A DNA stretch of 64,000 nucleotides from the NCBI GenBank assembly GCA_022844125.1, contig JALHMI010000015.1:124001-188000 (forward strand), in the 5' to 3' direction. Under the pieces are notes generated by a model, which was not told the DNA's origin, did not search any database, and worked only from the letters and a program-made list of their open reading frames with translations. The number at the start of each line of letters is the position of its first letter. Within the stretch, counting starts at the first letter, position 1. This DNA comes from Pirellulales bacterium. Lineage in GTDB: Bacteria; Planctomycetota; Planctomycetia; Pirellulales; PALSA-1355. The translations under genes were made by a program, and so were the position numbers. Below are positions 1 through 8,991 of the stretch, in pieces.

Positions 1-50
1 GCTTGCCCCACGAGCTGGTTTCACGACGCTCATTCGCGGCCGGAACGCCA

Positions 51-83
51 AAGGACCGACGGGAATTGCTCCCGCCGGTCCTT
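51..83 (-). terminator. Probable terminator of the first PEP-CTERM gene
   Basis: A hairpin lies about 30 bases beyond the stop codon of the minus-strand PEP-CTERM gene. The arms at 51-64 and 70-83 form a 14-bp stem with one mismatch and a 5-base loop. Only three T residues follow on the minus strand, so termination is plausible but not textbook. Confidence 0.55.
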
Positions 84-112
84 GTGAATCCGCTCAATGC
101 AGGATCGCCTGG

Positions 113-823
113 TTACTTACGACGACGGGGCGCGTAGGCAGACAGGCCGATCATGGCCATCGCGACCAGGACAATCGTTGAAGGTTCGGGCACGGCGGTC
201 GGATATTGACGGAGAGTGAAACGCACGATGTCATCCGGAACGTCGATTCGCAGGGTGTATAATTGCAGCGCCAAATTGTGGAGGCCGCCGCTGAACACCA
301 GCACGTCTTCGCTGGTCGCGACCGCTCCAAAGGCACCCGAAGTGGGTAGCAGGTCGTAGTCCGGGGCGTCAAAATCCAGCCCGTCACCCGCGGGCGACTC
401 GAAGAAATCGCTGCCGATCTCGAAGCCCAGCACCATGGTGTAGGCGTTCCAGAAGATGCCGGTGTCGTTGTCGACCGACTCGCTGACTTTGTATTCCGTG
501 ACGCCGTCGGTTCCGCTGACGTTGAACTCGATGTCGATGTAGCCGACGTTGTCGAATCGTTTGATCGGCACCGTGATGTTGTTATCCGCAGGACCGCCGC
601 CCGTTTGATTGTCGTTGTTTACGCTTACTGTCGAGATGACCGGAACGCTCACGGTTCCCAATCCGGGACCGGAGATGCTGTTCACCGAGTCGATGCGCCC
701 GGCTCTAGCGGTGAGCGGCAGGCACAGCATTGCTGCGAGCAGCGGGAAAAAGAGCCGTCCAGCGGTCCGGCTCGCACGGCGCGAAGCGCCGCAGAAGTTG
801 ATCGATCGAACTGTTTTTTTCAT
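113..823 (-). CDS. PEP-CTERM sorting domain protein
   Basis: Secreted protein of unknown function, expected to be sorted by an exosortase. With the ATG at 823 it is 236 residues. It opens with a signal peptide (MKKTVRS..., hydrophobic LFFPLLAAMLCLPL, then ARA) and ends with the tripartite PEP-CTERM signal: VPEPS, a hydrophobic helix (TIVLVAMAMIGLSAY) and the basic tail PRRRK. The middle is Asp/Val-rich and probably beta-sandwich, with no catalytic motif visible. A longer reading from 889 would put 22 polar residues before the signal peptide, so 823 is preferred. It stands alone, with a hairpin terminator just downstream. Planctomycetes carry many such proteins, often extracellular or surface bound, but the role of this one cannot be read. 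Confidence 0.8.
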   Translation of the reverse strand: MKKTVRSINFCGASRRASRTAGRLFFPLLAAMLCLPLTARAGRIDSVNSISGPGLGTVSVPVISTVSVNNDNQTGGGPADNNITVPIKRFDNVGYIDIEFNVSGTDGVTEYKVSESVDNDTGIFWNAYTMVLGFEIGSDFFESPAGDGLDFDAPDYDLLPTSGAFGAVATSEDVLVFSGGLHNLALQLYTLRIDVPDDIVRFTLRQYPTAVPEPSTIVLVAMAMIGLSAYAPRRRK

Positions 824-1356
824 GGGCGTGTTTGCAAGCCATCGCCGGCAGACTGCCTCTTTCCCTGACGTGCACGTGAGATGGCTCACTCGATGAATCG
901 AGCGAAAACCAGGGGCGTCGGAAATGAGTGTGCTTCTACGAAAAGCGGACGACGACTTTGACGTCCAAGTGAGCCGGCACGAGCCTGCCCCGTTATCACA
1001 CGGTGAAGGTGCTTGCGCAGGATTGAGTAGCTATTGCGGCAGAAGCACGTTCTGCACGGCGATCACTAGCTTACTCCATAGGGGTGGGGGGGCTCATAGT
1101 TGCAGATTCACGACGTACCGTTAGCATAATCCCGGGGGGTCGGTCGTCAACTACTTTTGCTGCGATATTTTGCGTAAATTGTGGACCAACCCACACGGCG
1201 AATCAGCGGGCATGGGGCCACGTTCGAACAACCGGGCGCGTGTTCGTAAGCGACAATGCGGCATCGGTTTCCGGCCGCGAAGCTCGCCGGCTCTGGCAGC
1301 CCAATCTTCGCTTCAGTCCGCTCGACAATCGTCCCTGCGACGACACAACGATAGCC
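824..1356. other. Intergenic stretch, no gene seen
   Basis: This 533-base gap separates the GntR gene's 3' end from the start of the PEP-CTERM gene, both on the minus strand. It must hold the PEP-CTERM promoter. Open frames here (for example on the plus strand from 1084) are rich in Arg, Ser and Pro and look like chance frames. No RNA gene, repeat or strong hairpin was found. Confidence 0.5.
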
Positions 1357-2067
1357 CTAGCCGGACAGGCTGTCGGCCGCCGTGAACTCGAAAGAAGACC
1401 GGAATTGCACTCGGATCATCGCCCGGGCTCGTTCCACGTCGCGGTCACGGATTGCGGCCAGCAGTTCCCGGTGCTCCCACAGAATGCGTTCGGCCGATGC
1501 TGCCGAGGGCTCGGCATGCGGGGCAATTTGAAAGAATTGGACCAGGACCTGCTGCATGCCAGCTATGAGTTCCGAGCCAGTCATTCGCAGAATCTGGGCA
1601 TGAAACTCCAGATCAAGCTGCACTGAACGTTCGCTACGGGTATCGCTTTGCAGAGCCACCTCCATTTCGGCAGTGATCTGGGCGAGACGCTCGATCTGCT
1701 GCTCGGTTGCAGCCCGGATGGCGAGTTCGATCGCGCCGACCTCCAAGCAGTAGCGGAGCCTGGCAACTTCCTGCCAGTCGTGCGGCGAGTTGGCCAGCGA
1801 AGGCAAGCTGTTTGACAGCAGGCGCAGGGGGTCCGGTCTCCGCACGAGGAGGCCTTTGCGTTTGCGTCCTTCGAGAATCCCCAGCGCCTGCAGGCGGCTC
1901 ACCGCCTCGCGCGCGACCGTGCGCGAAACGCCATATTCGGCGGCCAACTGGGCCTCGGTCATGAAGAAGCTTCCCGGCGCAAGCTGCTCGCCCTGGACTC
2001 GCAATCGAATCGTGCGCGCGAGTTCGTGCGCCTGAGTCGTCGGGCGGACTTTGGCAGTTGGGTTCAT
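1357..2067 (-). CDS. GntR family regulator, FadR/FCD subfamily
   Basis: DNA-binding regulator, 236 residues, usual for the FadR subfamily. The N-terminal winged helix-turn-helix (about residues 20-75) contains TEAQLAAEYGVSRTVAREAV followed by SRLQALGILE and a basic wing (EGRKRKGLLV). The all-helical FCD ligand domain (about 90-230) shows the expected acidic/His positions, DLEFHAQIL near 155 and WEHRELLAAI near 203, which in this subfamily often bind a metal and an organic acid or sugar acid. It is divergent from the transporter at 2192 with 124 bases between, so control of the nine-gene operon and autoregulation are likely. The ligand is unknown, presumably the operon's substrate or an intermediate. 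Confidence 0.9.
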   Translation of the reverse strand: MNPTAKVRPTTQAHELARTIRLRVQGEQLAPGSFFMTEAQLAAEYGVSRTVAREAVSRLQALGILEGRKRKGLLVRRPDPLRLLSNSLPSLANSPHDWQEVARLRYCLEVGAIELAIRAATEQQIERLAQITAEMEVALQSDTRSERSVQLDLEFHAQILRMTGSELIAGMQQVLVQFFQIAPHAEPSAASAERILWEHRELLAAIRDRDVERARAMIRVQFRSSFEFTAADSLSG

Positions 2068-2101
2068 TTATTGGGTTGCTCCAACGGGCGATGATAGTTG
2101 T

Positions 2102-2120
2102 TTGACGGCGCTGTGGTCAA
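2102..2120. promoter_or_regulatory. Candidate GntR operator in the divergent promoter region
   Basis: The sequence TTGAC, nine bases, GTCAA forms an inverted repeat between the GntR gene and the symporter gene. FCD-type regulators usually bind short palindromes in such intergenic regions. The wide spacer makes this only a candidate. A second palindrome, GACACGTGTC at 2187-2196, overlaps the GTG start of the symporter. Confidence 0.35.
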
Positions 2121-2191
2121 TAAGTAGGATTTCTTTCCGTTTGCCATTCCGCACACCCCTGATTTTTGCCGTCTTGGACGTGATCTGACAC

Positions 2192-3709
2192 GTGTCGCCG
2201 CTCGATTGGATCGTGATCTTCGTCTACGCCGCGATCATGTTGATCGTGGGCTGGTATCACGCGCGCGGAAACCAAACGGCTGACGATTTTCTGCTCGGCG
2301 GGCGGAGCATTCCGGTTCTCGCCCTCGGCTTGTCACTCTTTGCCACGCTCTGCAGCACGCTGACCTATCTCGCCACACCGGGCGAGATGATTGCGCATGG
2401 CCCGATGATGATCACCCAGGTGGCGGCCCATCCCATCGTGTTCGTCATCGTCGGGTTCGGATTAATTCCACTGATCATGCGCCAGCCGGTCACCAGCGCA
2501 TACGAACTACTGGAAAAACGCCTGGGGAGGGGTATTCGCAAGGCCGGCGCAAGCGTGTTTCTTTTGCTCCGCATCGGCTGGATGGCGACGATTCTCTATG
2601 CGACCAGTTTCGTCGTGCTGGTGCCGCTGCTGGGGGTCGACCCGTCTTGGGCGCCGGTTTTTTGCGTCGTGATTGGCATCCTGACTGCGATCTACTCGTC
2701 GACCGGTGGCTTTCGTGCCGTGGTCACGACCGATGCGATTCAGGCGCTGACGATGGTGGTCGGAGCGATCGTCACGCTCGCGGTGATCAGCTATCGGCTC
2801 GGCGGCGTAGGTGGCTGGTGGCCCACGTCCTGGCCCGCGCACTGGCAAACACCAAGTTGGGGATTTGATCCCTCGGTGCGCGTTTCCTTCGGGATGCTGC
2901 TCTTGTCGACCACGCTGTGGTACGTCTGTACCAACGGCTCGGACCAGATGTCGATCCAGCGGTTTCTTTCGACCCGCGATGCCAAGGCGGCTCGCCGCAC
3001 GCTTCTGGTCGCGCAGCTCACGGACGCCACGATGGCTATCCTCTTGGCGCTCACCGGCGTCGCGATCCTGGGGTTTTACCAGGCGACGACTTCCGTCGAT
3101 CCGTCATCCATTCAGCAACAGGGCGATAAGTTCTTTCCGAAGTTCATTATGAACGAAATGCCCTCCGGACTGGCGGGGTTGGTCATCGCCGCCATCTTGG
3201 CCGCCGCGCTGAGCAGTCTGTCCTCGGGGCTGAACTCGTGTTGCGCTGTGCTCGAGCGAGACTTTTTGGCCGATCCCGCCGATGCTCGCCTGGCCCCCGA
3301 GTTGGCTGCGCACCAAAGTCTGCGACGGCTGAAGCGCCTGACCTGGCTGTTTGCCGCCTGCGCGGTTGTGCTGGGTATCATGAACACCCTGATCACCGGA
3401 AACTTGCTCGAACGCTGCTTCAAACTCGTTAACCTGCTGACTGCGCCACTGTTTGTGCTGTTCTTCCTGGCGCTGTTCATACCCTGGGCGAACGCGCTGG
3501 GGGCCTGGCTCGGGTTGATTTCGAGCATCGCCACCGCCGTGACGATCGCCTATGCGCCCGACTTCGGAATCGACCTGGGCATCAGTTTCGTGTGGATGAT
3601 GCCGTGTTCGCTGCTGGTCGGTATCATCGTCGGCGTGCTGGGGAGCGCGGCCGGTGCAAACATCACTCAGCAGAACTCCGCCCGGGAACTGGGAAAGGAA
3701 TTGCCATGA
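2192..3709 (+). CDS. Sodium:solute symporter (SSS family)
   Basis: Inner-membrane Na+-coupled transporter of the solute/sodium symporter family, 505 residues with about 13 hydrophobic segments, the usual size. The N-terminus (SPLDWIVIFVYAAIMLIVGWYH) and the following LLGGRSIPVLALGLSLFATLCS segment are typical of the family, and the Gly/Ser-rich stretch ALSSLSSGLNS lies where the family has its conserved late helix. It begins with GTG at 2192. No clear Shine-Dalgarno site is present. It is the first gene of the operon and overlaps the next by four bases (ATGA), indicating translational coupling. Family members take up sugars, sialic acid, amino acids or carboxylates, so the substrate cannot be named, but the downstream catabolic enzymes suggest it feeds them. 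Confidence 0.9.
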   Translation: MSPLDWIVIFVYAAIMLIVGWYHARGNQTADDFLLGGRSIPVLALGLSLFATLCSTLTYLATPGEMIAHGPMMITQVAAHPIVFVIVGFGLIPLIMRQPVTSAYELLEKRLGRGIRKAGASVFLLLRIGWMATILYATSFVVLVPLLGVDPSWAPVFCVVIGILTAIYSSTGGFRAVVTTDAIQALTMVVGAIVTLAVISYRLGGVGGWWPTSWPAHWQTPSWGFDPSVRVSFGMLLLSTTLWYVCTNGSDQMSIQRFLSTRDAKAARRTLLVAQLTDATMAILLALTGVAILGFYQATTSVDPSSIQQQGDKFFPKFIMNEMPSGLAGLVIAAILAAALSSLSSGLNSCCAVLERDFLADPADARLAPELAAHQSLRRLKRLTWLFAACAVVLGIMNTLITGNLLERCFKLVNLLTAPLFVLFFLALFIPWANALGAWLGLISSIATAVTIAYAPDFGIDLGISFVWMMPCSLLVGIIVGVLGSAAGANITQQNSARELGKELP

Positions 3710-4806
3710 AAGTCGCATCTCAGGACCAGCGCATCGGTCGGCCACTCGCCGAGGTCGATACGCCCGCGTTGCTACTCGACCGCGCTGCCTGCGATCGCAA
3801 TCTCGCTCGCATGGCCGAATTCTTCCGCGATCGGCCGGCCAAGCTCCGCCCGCATTTCAAGAATCACAAGTGCGTCACGCTCGCCAAACGGCAACTGGCC
3901 GCCGGCGCCATCGGCATCACGTGCGCCAAGCTCGCAGAGGCCGAAGTTCTCGCGGCTGGCGGGATCGGCGACATCCTGATTGCCAATCAGGTCGTGGGTC
4001 CACAGAAGGTTGCCCGGCTGGCCCGCCTGTCTCGCGAGGCCAAGTTGATCGTGGCCGTCGACCACATTGAACAGGTCGAGGCAATCGCGGCGGCAGCGCG
4101 GGAGTCCGGCTCGCAGGTCCACCTGCTCATCGAAGTCGACATTGGCATGGGACGCTGCGGGGTAGCGCCTGGCGAAGCCGCGTACGAACTGGCGAAGCAG
4201 ATTACCCGCATCGAGGGCGTGCGCCTGGCCGGCTTGCAGGCCTACGAAGGACACCTTGTGAACGTGCTCGATCGAGCCGAACGCGGTGAACGCGCGCGAG
4301 CAGCAATGCAACAGGCAGTCGATACCCGCACGCTGCTCGAGTCTCGCGGCATCGCGATCGAGTGCATCAGCGGTTGCTCGAGCGCCACTTACGACAGCAC
4401 CGGCACGATGCCTGGTGTCACGGAAGTGCAGGCGGGCACCTATGCCACAATGGACCGACAGTACCAGCGGCTGGCGCCTGAGTTCGAGATTGCCTTGGGA
4501 ATTCAGGTTCGCGTGATCAGTCGGCCGACCGCCGACAAGGCCGTGCTCGACATTGGCGTCAAAGGCGCCGGCTGCGAGTTTGGTGTGCCGGCCATCCGGG
4601 GTTATCCGGACGTGGAGATTCCCAGCTTCATGTCCGAGGAGCACGCCGTGGTGAAGAATTGCCCCGCTTGGCGCATTGGCGAACTGGTGGAACTGATCCC
4701 GACGCATGCCTGCACCACCTGCAACCTCCACCGGGAAATCGTCGTTCATGAGGAGGGCTTGGTCGCGGAAGTATGGCCGATCGAAGGTTCGGGAAAACTG
4801 ACCTGA
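3706..4806 (+). CDS. D-threonine aldolase / D-serine dehydratase-like PLP enzyme
   Basis: Fold-type III PLP enzyme of the alanine-racemase-N / DSD1-like family, 366 residues. PATH: D-threonine aldolase, 3-hydroxy-D-aspartate aldolase and D-serine dehydratase belong here. The N-terminus reads VDTPALLLDRAACDRN, followed by LRPHFKNHKC, where the first Lys of the family's RPH.K.HK signature would hold PLP. The C-terminal part contains HACTTCNLH, the His-x-Cys metal site of the D-threonine aldolase branch. Start: ATG at 3706, preceded by a GGGAAAGGAA ribosome site and overlapping the transporter stop. The likely reaction is cleavage or dehydration of a D-beta-hydroxy amino acid. With the downstream aminotransferase it hints that an amino compound passes through this pathway. 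Exact substrate unknown. Confidence 0.85.
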   Translation: MKVASQDQRIGRPLAEVDTPALLLDRAACDRNLARMAEFFRDRPAKLRPHFKNHKCVTLAKRQLAAGAIGITCAKLAEAEVLAAGGIGDILIANQVVGPQKVARLARLSREAKLIVAVDHIEQVEAIAAAARESGSQVHLLIEVDIGMGRCGVAPGEAAYELAKQITRIEGVRLAGLQAYEGHLVNVLDRAERGERARAAMQQAVDTRTLLESRGIAIECISGCSSATYDSTGTMPGVTEVQAGTYATMDRQYQRLAPEFEIALGIQVRVISRPTADKAVLDIGVKGAGCEFGVPAIRGYPDVEIPSFMSEEHAVVKNCPAWRIGELVELIPTHACTTCNLHREIVVHEEGLVAEVWPIEGSGKLT

Positions 4807-4838
4807 TGGACATTCACAAAATGACACGAGGTGTCACC

Positions 4839-7148
4839 ATGGATCGCGGGAATCAGTCGCTCATTGCCGGATTGCTATTATGTCTGTCAGCAATTGCGGC
4901 GCGCGCCGATGAGGCGAAACTCGTCGAGGTCCGCAAGGTCTGGGATGCGGCGCCACATAACGCCTTTACGGATCTGGTCCGCTTCCAAGGCGCCTGGTAT
5001 TGCGTGTTTCGCGAGGGGCAGGGCCATGTCTCTCCAGACGGCGCGCTGCGCGTGCTCACCTCTACTGACGGCGAAAAGTGGGACTCGGCCGCGCTGATCA
5101 CGTCGCCCGACTCCGACCTTCGTGACGCCAAGATCAGCATCACGCCCGCCGGCGAGTTGATGCTGGCCGGCGCCGGCGCACTGCATGACAAATCGCAGCA
5201 CACGCACCAATCGCTCGCATGGTTTTCGAAAGATGGCCGTAGCTGGAGTGAACCCCACAAGATCGGCGACCCGAATTTCTGGCTGTGGCGCATTGTCTGG
5301 CATCGCGACAAGGCCTATGCCGTTGGTTACGGGTGCGGTCAGGACAATCGCTCGATTCGTCTCTACAAGAGCGACGACGGCAAAAAGTTTGAAACCTTGG
5401 TCGAACGTCTCGATGTTGATGGCTATCCGAACGAGACCGCGCTGGTCTTCGATGGCGACACTTGCTACTGCCTGCTCCGTCGCGACGATCAGCCGAATAG
5501 CGGTCAGATCGGCATCTCGAAGCCGCCCTACACCAACTGGCAATGGAAAGACCTGGGCGTGCGCCTTGGCGGTCCGCAGATGCTCCGACTGGAAGACGGT
5601 CGCTATGTCGCCGCGGTCCGGCTCTATGACGGTGGATCCCGGACTTCGCTCGTCTGGGTCGATCCAGAGACCGCGAAGCTGACCGAATTCCTTAAGCTCC
5701 CTTCCGGCGGCGACAATAGCTATCCCGGACTCGTCATGCACGACGGTCTGCTCTGGGTGAGCTATTACTCTTCGCACGAGGGCAAGACGAGCATTTACCT
5801 GGCCAAGGTGAAGCTACCGGAAGTGGTGCGCGACATTGCCTCGCGGCGCGAGCTGTTTGTCGATGACCACCTGATCGCAAAACTGAAGAATGCCGAACTC
5901 CGTATGCATCAGCCGCAGCCGGCCGAAGTGTCGCTGGTATGCGACGCGCCCTGGGAAGGCAACATTTCGGCCTACTATTCGATTTTCCGCGACGACGATC
6001 GCTACCGGATGTACTATCGCGGCGCTCACTTCGACGAGCAAGCCAAGAAGTCAACACACCGTGAAGTGACTTGCTACGCCGAAAGCCGCGATGGGATTCA
6101 TTGGGACAAGCCCAGACTGGGACTGTTCGAATTCAACGGCTCGAAGGAAAACAACATCGTCTGGGATGACGAAGGCTCGCCCGATACCCACAACTTCACG
6201 GTCTTCAAGGACGCGAATCCGAATTGCCCGGCCGACGCCCGCTACAAGGCTCTTGCCGGACCTCGCAACCCCGGACTACATGCGTATCAGTCGCCCGATG
6301 GCATCCATTGGTCGCCGATGCAGTCGGAGCCGGTGCTCAGCGGTGGCGACTTCGATTCGCAGAACCTCGCGTTTTGGGATCCGACGCAGCAGCGATACCT
6401 GGCGTTCTTTCGCAAGTTCGACCGCAAGGTGCGCGACATCATGACCTGCCACTCCGATGACTTTGTCCATTGGAGCCAGCCGGAGTTTCTCGATTTTGGC
6501 GGCGCCCCGCACGAACATCTCTACACGAATGCTATCCAGCCCTACGTCCGCGCGCCGCACCTGCTGATCGGCTTTCCGACCCGTTTCCAGCCCCAGAACG
6601 AGCAGGTCGAACCAGTGCTGATGTCCAGTCGCGATGGCCGGCATTTTCGCCGCTGGCCGGAACCTTTGATTCCGATCACCGCGCCCCAGGATCGCGACGG
6701 CAACCGCGCGAACTACATGACCTGGGGACTGCTGGAACTGCCCGATCGCGACGGTGAGCTCTCGGTCTATGCGACCGAAGCCTACTACGCCGGCCCCGGC
6801 AGCCGCGTCCGCAGGTTCACGTTCCGCTCCGATGGCTTTGTATCCGCCCACGCAGGCGACAAGGGAAGCGAACTGGAAACGCATCCGCTCACGTTCACGG
6901 GCGACAAATTGCACCTCAACTACGTCGCCGCGCCAGGTGGCAGCATGCGAGTTGAAATCCAGGACGCGGAAGGCAAGCCGCTTACGGGCTTCACGCTCGA
7001 AGATTGTATACCGCTGTCGGGCGACAGCGTCGATGAAGCGGTGCGATGGAAGTCGGGGGCTAATGTGGCGAGTTTCGCCGGCCAGCCTGTCCGGCTGAAG
7101 TTCGCCATTCGTAACGCGGACATTTACGCCCTGCAGTTTGTCGAGTGA
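4839..7148 (+). CDS. Secreted two-module protein: sialidase-like propeller plus GH32/43-like propeller
   Basis: Exported protein of 769 residues with two beta-propeller-like modules. A signal peptide (MDRGNQSLIAGLLLCLSAIAARA) precedes a sialidase/BNR-type module, about residues 25-325, with repeats such as STDGEKWDS, SKDGRSWSE and SDDGKKFET. A second module begins at about 330 with RRELFVDDHLIAKLKNAELR and runs to about 690. This start is characteristic of planctomycete proteins resembling five-bladed glycosidases of the GH32/43/68 type. A small beta domain ends the protein. Start choice: the ATG at 4839 follows ACGAGG at good spacing and gives a clean signal peptide. A TGATG overlap start at 4806 is the alternative. 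It probably binds or cleaves a glycan outside the cytoplasm to supply the pathway substrate. No catalytic residues can be assigned with confidence. Confidence 0.75.
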   Translation: MDRGNQSLIAGLLLCLSAIAARADEAKLVEVRKVWDAAPHNAFTDLVRFQGAWYCVFREGQGHVSPDGALRVLTSTDGEKWDSAALITSPDSDLRDAKISITPAGELMLAGAGALHDKSQHTHQSLAWFSKDGRSWSEPHKIGDPNFWLWRIVWHRDKAYAVGYGCGQDNRSIRLYKSDDGKKFETLVERLDVDGYPNETALVFDGDTCYCLLRRDDQPNSGQIGISKPPYTNWQWKDLGVRLGGPQMLRLEDGRYVAAVRLYDGGSRTSLVWVDPETAKLTEFLKLPSGGDNSYPGLVMHDGLLWVSYYSSHEGKTSIYLAKVKLPEVVRDIASRRELFVDDHLIAKLKNAELRMHQPQPAEVSLVCDAPWEGNISAYYSIFRDDDRYRMYYRGAHFDEQAKKSTHREVTCYAESRDGIHWDKPRLGLFEFNGSKENNIVWDDEGSPDTHNFTVFKDANPNCPADARYKALAGPRNPGLHAYQSPDGIHWSPMQSEPVLSGGDFDSQNLAFWDPTQQRYLAFFRKFDRKVRDIMTCHSDDFVHWSQPEFLDFGGAPHEHLYTNAIQPYVRAPHLLIGFPTRFQPQNEQVEPVLMSSRDGRHFRRWPEPLIPITAPQDRDGNRANYMTWGLLELPDRDGELSVYATEAYYAGPGSRVRRFTFRSDGFVSAHAGDKGSELETHPLTFTGDKLHLNYVAAPGGSMRVEIQDAEGKPLTGFTLEDCIPLSGDSVDEAVRWKSGANVASFAGQPVRLKFAIRNADIYALQFVE

Positions 7149-7179
7149 CCGTTCGTAAGGCAACGCAAAGGGCCGCAGC

Positions 7180-7932
7180 ATGAGACGTGATGACCTCCGC
7201 GAGACGCTCGAGCGCGACGGATTCGTGGTGATTCCGGGACTGTTGCCGGACGCGGAACTGAGCCAGCTCCAAGAGAATCTCGAACGCTACGCGCGCGAAG
7301 TGGTGCCGACGTTGCCCGATGCTGACGCTTTTTTCGAAGACAAGACGCGACCCGAGACGCTCGAACAGTTACAGCGGATGGGCTGCGATGCCTACTTCGA
7401 GGGTTATCGCAGTCATCCTCGCTGGGTGCAGGCAGCCGAAACGATTCTGGGAGAGGCCGCGTTGGCAGAGCAGCCGGAGTGGTTCAACAAGCCGCCCGGC
7501 ACGCGGCACGTTACGCCGCCACATCAGGACAACTACTACTTTTGCCTGAAGCCACCTCAGGTGATCACGATCTGGCTGGCGCTCGATGAAGTCGACGCCG
7601 AGAACGGCTGTCTGCGGTATGTGGCAGGCTCGCACCGCGAAGGTTATCGACCGCACGCACGCTCGCAGATTCTGGGATTCTCGCAAGGGATCAGCGATTA
7701 CGGTCCGAGCGACTTCGTACGCGAGGTGGCCGTTCCGCTCAAACCTGGCGACGCCGTGGCCCATCATGGGATGACGATCCACCGAGCGGACGCCAACATG
7801 TCGGCGGTGCGTCATCGGCGCTCGTTCGCGATGGTGTTTCGTGGCGTCTCGTGCACGCGCGATGAAGAGGCTTTCGAGCGTTACTTGCAATCGGCTCGAT
7901 CGCAGCATCAGTCGCTGGGGCTGAACGTCTAG
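7180..7932 (+). CDS. Phytanoyl-CoA dioxygenase (PhyH) family protein
   Basis: Non-haem Fe(II)/2-oxoglutarate-dependent oxygenase, 250 residues, cytoplasmic. The facial triad is visible: H115-x-D117 in HQDNYYF and a distal His in GMTIHRADANMS (H201), with a nearby Arg for 2-oxoglutarate. The N-terminus (GFVVIPGLLPDAELSQLQENLERYAREV) is the usual PhyH start. Bacterial members hydroxylate small organic molecules rather than phytanoyl-CoA and often sit in catabolic or biosynthetic operons with Gfo/Idh/MocA dehydrogenases, as here. It lies 31 bases after the propeller gene in the same operon. It may oxidise the imported compound to a form that can be dehydrogenated or deaminated by neighbours. Confidence 0.87.
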   Translation: MRRDDLRETLERDGFVVIPGLLPDAELSQLQENLERYAREVVPTLPDADAFFEDKTRPETLEQLQRMGCDAYFEGYRSHPRWVQAAETILGEAALAEQPEWFNKPPGTRHVTPPHQDNYYFCLKPPQVITIWLALDEVDAENGCLRYVAGSHREGYRPHARSQILGFSQGISDYGPSDFVREVAVPLKPGDAVAHHGMTIHRADANMSAVRHRRSFAMVFRGVSCTRDEEAFERYLQSARSQHQSLGLNV

Positions 7933-7962
7933 GGAGAGCACGCGGCGAGGTGCTTCACGTCC

Positions 7963-8991
7963 ATGTCGATTCAGAAACCGCATCACGTCCTCGTCGTCGG
8001 CGCCGGCTCGATCGGTGAGCGGCATTTGCGCTGCTTTCTCGGAACAGGCCGCACCGATTGTTCGTTCGTCGAAGTGAATGCCGATCTTCGCGCCCGGATT
8101 GTGGACCGATATCACACGACCGGTTTCGCGGAGCTCCAGTGCGCGCTCGATAGCGTGGGCAAAGGCGGGACTCCAGTCACGGCGGCAGTCGTCGCCACTC
8201 CAGCCCATCTGCACGTGCAACAGGCCACACAGCTCGTCGAGGCTGGGCTTCACGTGCTGATTGAGAAACCACTGAGCACGAAGCGCGAGGGGCTTGACGA
8301 CTTGCTCGGTGAGTCGCGCGAACGCAGTGCCGTTGCCGCGGTGGCTTACGTCTTCAGGGCTTACCCAGCGCTGGCCGCAATGCGCGCAGCGATTCAGAGC
8401 GGTCGCTTTGGTCGGCCAGTGCAGCTCGTTGCCACCTGCGGTCAGAACTTCCCGACGTATCGGCCCGCGTACCGCGAGACGTACTACACCGACCGGGCGA
8501 AAGGCGGCGGCGCGATTCAGGATGCCCTGACCCACGTCCTCAATGCCGGCGAGTGGCTCGTCGGTCCCATCGATCGGCTGGCGGTCGACGCCGCGCACCA
8601 GGTGCTCCCCGGCGTCGACGTTGAAGACACAGTGCACCTCCTCGCCAGGCATGCTGGCGTGCTGGCCAGCTACAGCCTCAACCAGCACCAACCGGCAAAC
8701 GAGATCACGCTTACCGTCAACTGCGAGCGCGGGATCGCGCGTTGGGAGCCACACCAACGGCGCTGGCGGTGGATGATCGTGCCGGACGAGCCTTGGCACG
8801 ATGAACCGCACGAACCGCTCGAGCGCGACACGCCGTTCCTGCGGCAAGCGCACAGCTTTCTCGATGCGATCGAGGGAAAGTCCGCGCCGCTTTGCACGCT
8901 CGCCGAAGGAGCCCAGACGCTGAACGTCAACCTGGCCGCGCTCGCGAGCCTTGACGCAGGCAGTTGGCAAACGGTGGAGGGCAGGGGATGA
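7963..8991 (+). CDS. Gfo/Idh/MocA family oxidoreductase
   Basis: NAD(P)-dependent dehydrogenase, 342 residues. The Rossmann half starts with VLVVGAGSIGERHLRCF, and the family's EKP motif appears as VLIEKPLST near residue 92, whose Lys is catalytic in relatives. The C-terminal half shows the expected alpha/beta domain with GGGAIQDALTHVLNAGEWLVG, in which Asp and His match the family's substrate-binding positions. Members oxidise or reduce sugars, inositols and sugar acids. It is followed by an SDR gene overlapping by four bases, so the two redox enzymes are probably made in a fixed ratio and act on consecutive steps. Substrate not predictable. Confidence 0.9.
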   Translation: MSIQKPHHVLVVGAGSIGERHLRCFLGTGRTDCSFVEVNADLRARIVDRYHTTGFAELQCALDSVGKGGTPVTAAVVATPAHLHVQQATQLVEAGLHVLIEKPLSTKREGLDDLLGESRERSAVAAVAYVFRAYPALAAMRAAIQSGRFGRPVQLVATCGQNFPTYRPAYRETYYTDRAKGGGAIQDALTHVLNAGEWLVGPIDRLAVDAAHQVLPGVDVEDTVHLLARHAGVLASYSLNQHQPANEITLTVNCERGIARWEPHQRRWRWMIVPDEPWHDEPHEPLERDTPFLRQAHSFLDAIEGKSAPLCTLAEGAQTLNVNLAALASLDAGSWQTVEGRG

